Below are positions 1 to 4,303 of a stretch of DNA of 6,031 nt, piece after piece. The translations under genes and the position numbers were made by a program. The stretch's first letter is position 1. The number at the start of each line of letters is the position of its first letter. This DNA is from Thermoproteota archaeon (lineage in GTDB: Archaea > Korarchaeota > Korarchaeia > Korarchaeales > Korarchaeaceae), in assembly GCA_003661265.1 (NCBI GenBank), contig QMVU01000079.1, forward strand, positions 1 through 6,031, read 5' to 3'. The notes beneath the pieces are model-generated. The model did no database searches. It saw nothing but the letters and a program-made list of their open reading frames with translations, and had not been told where the DNA came from.

Positions 1-162
1 AACCTAATAATAATTATAGGAGCTGTTATGGTGACAGCTGGGGGATACTGGCTCATCCAGGAGCTTTTTGGACAGAAGATACCGGCTTCCGTAGGCCTAA
101 TGTTGGTAGGAATTCTCCTCATAGTTCTTGGATATGCAGTAAAGGGTGAGAGAAGTGTCTAG
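1..162 (+). CDS. Small two-helix membrane protein, C-terminal part (5' end outside window)
   Basis: The frame is open from base 1 to the TAG at 160-162, giving 53 residues with no upstream limit visible, so the start lies outside the window. The visible part is almost entirely hydrophobic. One helix spans about residues 2-19 (IIIIGAVMVTAGGYW region), followed by a short polar loop (QELFGQKIPAS), a second helix at about 30-46 (LMLVGILLIVLGY) and a short charged tail (KGERSV). This helical-hairpin layout, with a small-residue-rich GxxLxxxG-like pattern, resembles the next gene and the N-terminus of the gene after it, and recalls the LiaI/LiaF-type membrane region. Its stop overlaps the next gene by 8 bases, which indicates translational coupling in one operon. 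No catalytic motif is visible, and whether the missing N-terminal part holds another domain is unknown. Confidence 0.72.
   Translation, partial: NLIIIIGAVMVTAGGYWLIQELFGQKIPASVGLMLVGILLIVLGYAVKGERSV
143..149 (+). promoter_or_regulatory. Shine-Dalgarno site that sets the start of the next gene at GTG 155
   Basis: AGGGTGA contains the GGTGA core complementary to the archaeal 16S 3' end. It ends 5 bases before the GTG at 155. The longest open frame would instead start at the GTG of 146, which lies inside this site and has no ribosome site of its own. The GTG at 155 is therefore preferred. Confidence 0.6.
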
Positions 163-343
163 GGCATGGATCCTCTTAAAAGCCATTTTCTTCCTTTCTT
201 TGGGGATGGGATGGTACATCTCGCTTAAGGGGATCTCCTCCCTTACTATCACAATACCCCTAGCCCTGGTCCTAGTTGGGATAGCTGCAATAGCCTACGG
301 GCTCTCGAGGAAGGAGGAGAAGGTGAAGGTTGACGTCAAGTAG
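155..343 (+). CDS. Small two-helix membrane protein (62 aa)
   Basis: Starting at GTG 155 this encodes 62 residues; an in-frame GTG at 146 would add three but overlaps the Shine-Dalgarno site. The protein has two predicted membrane helices, about residues 5-23 (ILLKAIFFLSLGMGWYISL) and 31-50 (TITIPLALVLVGIAAIAYGL), joined by a short loop. A highly charged tail follows (SRKEEKVKVDVK) that should face the cytoplasm. The second helix and following charged residues (LVLVGIAAIAYG then basic) look like the corresponding part of the upstream protein (LMLVGILLIVLGY then K), so the two may be paralogues. The gene overlaps the upstream gene by 8 bases and lies 18 bases before the solenoid protein. I do not recognise a named family. 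A partner or assembly subunit of the downstream membrane-anchored solenoid protein is a reasonable inference only. Confidence 0.7.
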   Translation: MSRAWILLKAIFFLSLGMGWYISLKGISSLTITIPLALVLVGIAAIAYGLSRKEEKVKVDVK

Positions 344-346
344 TTA

Positions 347-355
347 GAGGAGGTG
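347..355 (+). promoter_or_regulatory. Strong Shine-Dalgarno site that sets the start of the next gene at TTG 362
   Basis: GAGGAGGTG is a nearly ideal match to the archaeal anti-Shine-Dalgarno sequence. Its last three bases are a GTG that opens the longest frame (353), but that codon is part of the site. The TTG at 362 follows with a 6-base spacer, which is the normal distance, so initiation at 362 is favoured. Confidence 0.75.
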
Positions 356-361
356 TTCTGG

Positions 362-1453
362 TTGAGATACAGGACTGCTGTTGAGTTTGGATGGTTCTTA
401 GTTGCTATCGGCTTGCTTTTCCTCTTGTACCAGATAATCCCATGGGAAACGCTTACTCCAGAGGACAGAGCAATCTTGCTTATCTCCTCCGGTCTCATAT
501 TGCTAGCGTGCTACTTCGCCCTCGGATGGGTGAGAAGTCAGGTCGGGAGGGAGATAGTCAGGGGGGTTAACACCTTCACGACTATTCTTGCTTTCCTCAC
601 CATACTGCTCTCTCTGACTTACTTCTTCCCCCCTCTCGCCCTCCTGACTCAGATGGGAACTGAGGAAGCAACTAGAGCTGGGCACACATCCATCTCCGTC
701 GGAAATGCGTCGAAGGTAGGGCTCCAGATCGATTTAATGAATGGAGATGTTTTGTTGAAGGGTTCTGACGTTTCTCAGATTCTGATAGATTATGAGATAA
801 TCACCAGAGGCATTAGCAAGGCCGCCGTTGCCAATTTGAATAAAACGCAGCTATATGTCTCGGACAGCCTTGTCGATGGTCAGTTAAGCGTGAAGATACG
901 CCTTACCGGTCCAGAGCTTAACAAGTTATGGTCCAAGGTAAAGCTAGCGATCACCCTACCGCGCGACCTGCCCTGTGACCTTACCTTCTCTTCGATGAAC
1001 GGTAGGCTTAACATTTCATCCATCTTCGGTTCAAGGCTGTCCGCGGAAATAACTAATGGTGAAGTCAGGCTGTCAAAAGCTGGTTTCGAGGAGGTGGACG
1101 TTAGCATCACGAACGGTGAGATAGATGCTTCCATATCCTCTAATGAGTTGGATTTTGAGCTAATTAACGGGAAGATATCGTTGGAGATCCTTAACGATGT
1201 TCCTGGAGAGTATTGCGTTGACGTCGTGAACGGAGATGTCGTAATAAAGTGCAATGCTGATGAGGGAAAGGGATTCGAGTTCAAAGTTGAGACTATGCAC
1301 GGGAGCATCGACATGGGCTTCGAGGAATTCGAATTCATAAAGTGGGAGGATGGAAAGAAGGTTGAGGCTAGGACAAAGGGTTACTCCCTGACGGGCTTGA
1401 GGATCAGGATCTTGGTCGATGTCATCAACGGCTCAGTCGAGATAAGGCCCTAG
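362..1453 (+). CDS. Membrane-anchored beta-solenoid protein, LiaF/toastrack (DUF4097)-like
   Basis: With the TTG start at 362 the protein has 363 residues (366 if GTG 353 were used). The N-terminus carries a helical hairpin, helices about 8-25 and 37-55 around a polar PWETLTPEDR loop, in the style of the LiaI-LiaF membrane region. A basic cytoplasmic segment (VRSQVGREIVRG) and a third helix at about 71-94 follow, so by the positive-inside rule the remainder lies outside the membrane. Residues about 108-363 are strand-rich, with a repeated turn motif: MNG 126, MNG 212, TNG 231, TNG 250, ING 269, VNG 289, MHG 312 and ING 355. The 19-20 residue spacing from 212 to 289 indicates a beta-solenoid, as in DUF4097/DUF2154 'toastrack' domains. 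Bacterial relatives take part in envelope-stress sensing; the archaeal role is not known. It is the last gene of its operon and converges with the HtpX gene 4 bases away. Confidence 0.82.
   Translation: MRYRTAVEFGWFLVAIGLLFLLYQIIPWETLTPEDRAILLISSGLILLACYFALGWVRSQVGREIVRGVNTFTTILAFLTILLSLTYFFPPLALLTQMGTEEATRAGHTSISVGNASKVGLQIDLMNGDVLLKGSDVSQILIDYEIITRGISKAAVANLNKTQLYVSDSLVDGQLSVKIRLTGPELNKLWSKVKLAITLPRDLPCDLTFSSMNGRLNISSIFGSRLSAEITNGEVRLSKAGFEEVDVSITNGEIDASISSNELDFELINGKISLEILNDVPGEYCVDVVNGDVVIKCNADEGKGFEFKVETMHGSIDMGFEEFEFIKWEDGKKVEARTKGYSLTGLRIRILVDVINGSVEIRP
998..1231 (+). repeat. 19-residue (57-base period) solenoid repeat within the toastrack-like gene
   Basis: The Asn codons of successive N-G turns begin at 998, 1055, 1112, 1169 and 1229, which are steps of 57, 57, 57 and 60 bases. 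Each unit reads roughly x-N-G-x-[VIL]-x-[VIL]-S followed by a strand that ends just before the next NG. The period is seen at the protein level; the nucleotide sequence is diverged, so this is an old structural repeat and not a recent duplication. Further, less regular units occur at residues 126, 312 and 355. Confidence 0.8.
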
Positions 1454-1457
1454 CTCC

Positions 1458-2381
1458 CTACCAGAAAAACCATGAGGCCCTAGGTCTGAGGGTTTCGAGG
1501 GATATCGGTCTGTCATCCCATACTCCCATCTCATCTGCAAGTTGTCTTAGTCTAAGAACCCTCTTCTCAACCGAAGGGTGTGTTGAGAAGAGCTCGACGA
1601 TGGACTCCCCCTTCAGGGGATTTACGATCCAAAGGTGAGTCGTCCCAGGGTTGACGTGGAAGGGAGGCAGGCGGGTTACCGCCTCCCTTATCTTTATTAG
1701 GGCGTTTGAGAGGGCTATGGGCCTTCCTGTTATTCTTGCTCCCTCCTCATCCGCCTTGTACTCTCTCTCCCTGGATATGGCCAATCTGATAAGGGTAGCA
1801 GCTATTGGAACGAGTATTAGGGATAGTGCAGCAGCCAGTACAGGAGCTGAGTCCCTTTCTTCCCTGCTGCCTCCAAAGAAGAGTCCCCACCTTCCCAGAT
1901 AAGCTAGGTAGCTAATCGCACCTGCTATAGTTGCGGCCATCGCCGATACGAGCGTGTCCCTGTGGAGGACGTGGGCCAGCTCGTGTCCTAGGACGGCCTC
2001 GATCTCCCTCTCGTTAAGCACGTTGATCAGGCCCTCTGTTACAGCGACTGTCGCGTTCTTCGGTCCTCTTCCCGTTGCAAAAGCATTTGGTACATGAGTT
2101 GGTACCAAAGCCACTTTAGGCTTAGGGATCCCGGCCCTGAGGGAGATCCTCTCAACTATACGGTGTAACATGGGCATCTCGCTCTCTGAAACGAGCCTAG
2201 CTCCGGTCATGGCCAGTACTATCCTGTCTGAGAAGGCGTATGCGAACGCGTTGAATATCGCGGAGAGGATCAGTCCAGCAAGCAACCACTGGCTTGGGTT
2301 TCCGAAGTAGTAACCTAAAGCAAGTCCCATGGCCATGAGGAGGGCTGTTAGGAATCCCATCAGCAGCGCTTCCCTCAGCAT
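1458..2381 (-). CDS. htpX: HtpX-like M48 family membrane zinc metalloprotease
   Basis: This 307-residue protein is an integral membrane endopeptidase of family M48B, close to the usual HtpX length of about 280-300. The HELAH zinc motif is at 133-137 (ligands H133 and H137, catalytic E134). The third ligand is E207 in SREREYKAD, with the usual A-D following. Other family marks are NAFATG at 99-104 ahead of the active site and FSTHPS at 265-270 with the following VEKRVLRLRQL. Predicted helices lie at about 5-24, 33-50, 144-163 and 181-200; the catalytic domain faces the cytoplasm in the E. coli protein. The ATG at 2381 is supported by a GGTGA site 4 bases upstream on the same strand. HtpX degrades misfolded membrane proteins in bacteria. 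Here it converges with the solenoid gene and diverges from the DUF362 gene. All catalytic residues are present. Confidence 0.95.
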   Translation of the reverse strand: MLREALLMGFLTALLMAMGLALGYYFGNPSQWLLAGLILSAIFNAFAYAFSDRIVLAMTGARLVSESEMPMLHRIVERISLRAGIPKPKVALVPTHVPNAFATGRGPKNATVAVTEGLINVLNEREIEAVLGHELAHVLHRDTLVSAMAATIAGAISYLAYLGRWGLFFGGSREERDSAPVLAAALSLILVPIAATLIRLAISREREYKADEEGARITGRPIALSNALIKIREAVTRLPPFHVNPGTTHLWIVNPLKGESIVELFSTHPSVEKRVLRLRQLADEMGVWDDRPISLETLRPRASWFFW

Positions 2382-2385
2382 GACC

Positions 2386-2390
2386 TCACC
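2386..2390 (-). promoter_or_regulatory. Shine-Dalgarno site of htpX
   Basis: On the minus strand GGTGA lies 4 bases before the ATG at 2381, within a G-rich stretch (GGTGGGGTGAGGTC). It supports this start and implies that the htpX transcript has a leader. Confidence 0.55.
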
Positions 2391-2400
2391 CCACCGAGAT

Positions 2401-2440
2401 CCCTAGTTAATTAGGGAGAAAAATCCGTTCTAAAATTTTT
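2401..2440 (-). promoter_or_regulatory. Candidate htpX promoter with overlapping palindrome
   Basis: Two TATA-like elements precede htpX on the minus strand. AAAAATTTTA (2431-2440) would place the transcript start near 2410 and leave a leader of about 29 bases that holds the Shine-Dalgarno site, which I favour. TAATTAA (2407-2413) would start transcription almost at the ATG. The second lies inside the near-perfect palindrome CCCTAGTTAATTAGGG (2401-2416, 14 of 16 bases symmetrical), which could be an operator next to the transcript start. This is read from sequence pattern only. Confidence 0.35.
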
Positions 2441-2560
2441 CAGGCTCTAAGACCGAAAACATAGTCAATTAACCAGTTTTTAAGCCAAAATTTGAACGCC
2501 AATTAAAAATTGCTGAAATTCATTTATCACTTAAGCCTCGGCAGAAAGCGCTCGCGTAGC
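2441..2560. other. AT-rich core of the divergent intergenic region, no gene seen
   Basis: Between the two divergent genes there is no credible reading frame. The stretch contains AATTAA-rich sequence, including CAATTAA at 2466 and again at 2500, and a short inverted repeat CAATT-AAA-AATTG at 2500-2512. A more GC-rich pocket (about 2536-2563) follows just before the DUF362 promoter. No tRNA, C/D-box RNA or terminator could be recognised. Confidence 0.5.
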
Positions 2561-2563
2561 ACC

Positions 2564-2580
2564 AAAAGGATGATTAAATA
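2564..2580 (+). promoter_or_regulatory. Archaeal BRE/TATA promoter of the DUF362 gene (leaderless)
   Basis: A purine-rich BRE-like AAAAGGA (2564-2570) is followed by the TATA-like TTAAATA (2574-2580). The centre of TTAAA is 26 bases before the ATG at 2602, so transcription should begin at or next to the start codon. The same arrangement is seen before the genes at 3433 and 4304. Confidence 0.6.
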
Positions 2581-2601
2581 AGGACCTCCAGTATTAGGGG
2601 G

Positions 2602-3393
2602 ATGGGAAAGGTCCTTTTCAGGAGGACGAATGATAGGAAATCATTTGTTAGAGACGTGATCGAGGAATTCTCCTCGGCGATGGAAGGTTGGGAGGAAGTC
2701 GTCATAAACCTTAGCCTAGTTTCAAATGAACCATATCCGGCTACGACGCATCCTGATGTCCTATCAGAGATAATATCCCTCTTCAGGGAGAAGAGGGTTT
2801 CGATCGTAGCCGGACCAGCTGTTGACTCGGTTATAAGGGACAGGATCCCAGAGTCCCACCCGCTCAGGCTAGTCGCGAGGAAATTCGGTTTTGATCTGAC
2901 GAATCTTAACCTCCTGGACACGATAAAGGTCAAGGGGAGGAGGATGAAGCTCAGGCTTGCGAACATACTAGGGAAGGAAAACATGATATCCCTTCCTGTA
3001 TTGAGGGAGCATAAGTCCTGTAAGATCTCCTGCGCCCTAGAAAATCAGTTGGATTTCCTCTCCGTTAAAGAAAAGTTCTTGCTCTACACAAGGCTTAAGG
3101 ACATTCACCTCACGATAGCAGAGGTAAATCTCTTGGTTCGACCGAAGATGTTCTTGGTTGACGCCATAGAGGTGATGGTTGGGGCTCAGGAGAGGAGGAG
3201 GGGAGGGAGGGTTGAGAAGCTGGGTTACATGATAGCTGGAGATGACCCGGTCTCCATAGACTCCTTCTGCCTGGAGCTCATGGGGGAAATAAGTCCCAGA
3301 CTCTCAAAGTTAAGGCCGGAGGACGTGAAATACCTAAGGCTAGCTGAGGAGGCCGGGATAGGGAGCATTAGGTATAAGGCGGTTGAAATCTAG
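2602..3393 (+). CDS. DUF362 domain protein (COG2006-like), no ferredoxin domain
   Basis: A 263-residue soluble protein that shows the order of DUF362 motifs: VVINLSLVSN (33-42), YPATTHPDVLSEII (45-58), LPVLREHKSCKISCALEN (131-148), FLVDAIEVMVGAQ (184-196) and AGDDPVSIDSFCLELMG (212-228), then a GIGS near the end. The family's molecular role is not established; many members carry 4Fe-4S clusters, but this one has no CxxCxxC cluster. From memory of the family, the first motif normally reads IKPNLV and the third ends in LKN; here they are INLSLV and LEN, so two usually conserved basic positions are replaced. The ATG at 2602 is the first start after an in-frame stop at 2575 and sits 26 bases after a TATA box, so the message is probably leaderless. 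It is followed 39 bases later by the DUF364 gene on the same strand. Confidence 0.85.
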   Translation: MGKVLFRRTNDRKSFVRDVIEEFSSAMEGWEEVVINLSLVSNEPYPATTHPDVLSEIISLFREKRVSIVAGPAVDSVIRDRIPESHPLRLVARKFGFDLTNLNLLDTIKVKGRRMKLRLANILGKENMISLPVLREHKSCKISCALENQLDFLSVKEKFLLYTRLKDIHLTIAEVNLLVRPKMFLVDAIEVMVGAQERRRGGRVEKLGYMIAGDDPVSIDSFCLELMGEISPRLSKLRPEDVKYLRLAEEAGIGSIRYKAVEI

Positions 3394-3396
3394 GGC

Positions 3397-3411
3397 AAAA
3401 AGAAGTTAAAC
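3397..3411 (+). promoter_or_regulatory. Candidate BRE/TATA promoter of the DUF364 gene
   Basis: AAAAAGAA (3397-3404) followed by GTTAAAC (3405-3411) matches the BRE-TATA layout seen before the DUF362 gene (AAAAGGA, then TTAAATA). The TTAAA centre is 25 bases before ATG 3433. No Shine-Dalgarno site is visible before that ATG, so a leaderless transcript of its own is plausible even though the gene follows the DUF362 gene closely. Confidence 0.45.
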
Positions 3412-3423
3412 TTGTTCAACAAG
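3411..3423. promoter_or_regulatory. Palindrome CTTGTT-C-AACAAG, possible operator
   Basis: A perfect 6+6 inverted repeat around a single central base lies between the TATA-like box and the start codon of the DUF364 gene. A dimeric regulator bound here would block transcription start. The loop is too short for an RNA hairpin, so a DNA-binding site is the better reading. No second copy was noticed in the window. Confidence 0.35.
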
Positions 3424-3432
3424 AGATAGTTG

Positions 3433-4230
3433 ATGATACAGGATGAACTCCTCGATGTAGCTGCTCCCCTCCTTGAAGGTAAAAAAGTCGAAGAGGTCGT
3501 TGTTGGGCTAAAGTACACTGCTGTCTTTTTGGAGGGCGGTATTGTGGGACTTTCCTTTACGCTAAAGGGTCCTTTCTTTGGAAGGGAAAGAGGAGATATT
3601 TACGTTAGGGACGCAAAGAAGCTCGCTGAACTCCTGCTCTCAACCTCCCCGATAGAATCCTCTATCGGCTTGGCTGTAGTAAATGCGGCTTCTCAGACCC
3701 TGGCTCCCCAACTTGACTACTCTTATTCCAGACTGGTCGACGCCCTGCGGATAGGCAGGGGGGATGTGCTTATGGTCGGCCTAATGGTCCCTCTGGCATG
3801 GGAGCTACACGAACACGTTGACAGGATCTGGGCAGTTGAGGACAGCTTCTACATAAGGGAGGGCCCAGAAAACCTCGAAGTAAGGCCTTGGTGGGCTATA
3901 GATATAATTTTACGGACCAAGGAGATCTCAGCTGTCGTGATATCCGGATCTGCCGTCTCTAACAAGACAATAAATCGTATACTGGAGCTTGTGCAGGATA
4001 AAAGTCGAAGGAAGTGTGAAATTGCCCTTGTAGGACCATCTGTCCCAATATTCCCTGATTTTTGGAGGAAGGTAGGCGTTGATTTGCTGGCAGCCGCTAT
4101 CGTTAAGGACGCAGACGCTGTCGGCAGGATAGTTAAGGGAGGAGGCGGAAGTAGGGAACTCTTTAGGAAGGGTTGTTTGAAGAAGATCCTGATAGACTTA
4201 AGATCCTACTCGCACCACGGAACTGCTTAG
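3433..4230 (+). CDS. DUF4213/DUF364 protein, putative heavy-metal chelation family
   Basis: From the ATG at 3433 the protein has 265 residues; a TTG at 3430 would add one, but the ATG fits the promoter spacing better. The N-terminal part (about 1-95) matches the DUF4213 enolase-N-like domain, with the typical SSIGLAVVNAASQ at 76-88. The C-terminal part (about 108-255) matches the Rossmann-like DUF364 domain: VLMVGLMVP (112-120), WAVED (133-137), VVISGSAVSNKTINRILEL (168-186), LVGPSVPIFPDFW (199-211), VGVDLLAAAIVKDAD (214-228) and GGGGS (236-240). Structural work on bacterial members led to the proposal of heavy-metal or ligand binding; no reaction is proven. The protein ends in SYSHHGTA, which has two adjacent histidines. 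It follows the DUF362 gene by 39 bases, or 36 from TTG, and may act with it. Confidence 0.85.
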   Translation: MIQDELLDVAAPLLEGKKVEEVVVGLKYTAVFLEGGIVGLSFTLKGPFFGRERGDIYVRDAKKLAELLLSTSPIESSIGLAVVNAASQTLAPQLDYSYSRLVDALRIGRGDVLMVGLMVPLAWELHEHVDRIWAVEDSFYIREGPENLEVRPWWAIDIILRTKEISAVVISGSAVSNKTINRILELVQDKSRRKCEIALVGPSVPIFPDFWRKVGVDLLAAAIVKDADAVGRIVKGGGGSRELFRKGCLKKILIDLRSYSHHGTA

Positions 4231-4264
4231 CGTTAAGGATTGTCCGCTTGTGTGGAAATTTTCG

Positions 4265-4280
4265 TTAAAAAAATTTAAAT
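4265..4280 (+). promoter_or_regulatory. Archaeal TATA promoter of the secreted-protein gene (leaderless)
   Basis: TTAAAAAAATTTAAAT contains TTTAAAT at 4274-4280, and the TTAAA centre is 27 bases before the ATG at 4304. No Shine-Dalgarno site adjoins the ATG, so the transcript should begin at the start codon. The gap after the DUF364 gene (4231-4303) holds nothing else; the T-rich ATTTTC at about 4258 may help end upstream transcription. Confidence 0.65.
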
Positions 4281-4303
4281 CCTTGGGACGTGGAGAAGAT
4301 TCA

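Noticed and set aside
880..1338. Open frame of 152 codons on the minus strand inside the solenoid gene
   Set aside because: The product is Ser/Pro/Thr-rich low complexity with no recognisable domain, while the plus-strand frame gives a clear periodic solenoid protein. It is a shadow.
2536..2563. GC-rich pocket in the AT-rich intergenic region, considered as a tRNA fragment or small RNA
   Set aside because: No acceptor-stem pairing, T-loop motif or kink-turn boxes could be found, and it lies just upstream of a promoter.
2574..2984. Open frame of 136 codons on the minus strand over the DUF362 gene and its promoter
   Set aside because: The plus strand encodes conserved DUF362 motifs and has a promoter. 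The antisense product is Ser/Leu/Phe-rich without any motif.
3429..3450. TTGATGA resembling a C box of a C/D guide RNA
   Set aside because: It is the start of the DUF364 gene, the first base does not fit RUGAUGA, and no CUGA D box follows at a suitable distance.
4231..4303. Possible terminator hairpin after the DUF364 gene
   Set aside because: No stem was found. Only short T-rich stretches are present, which overlap the next promoter and are too weak to annotate as a terminator.
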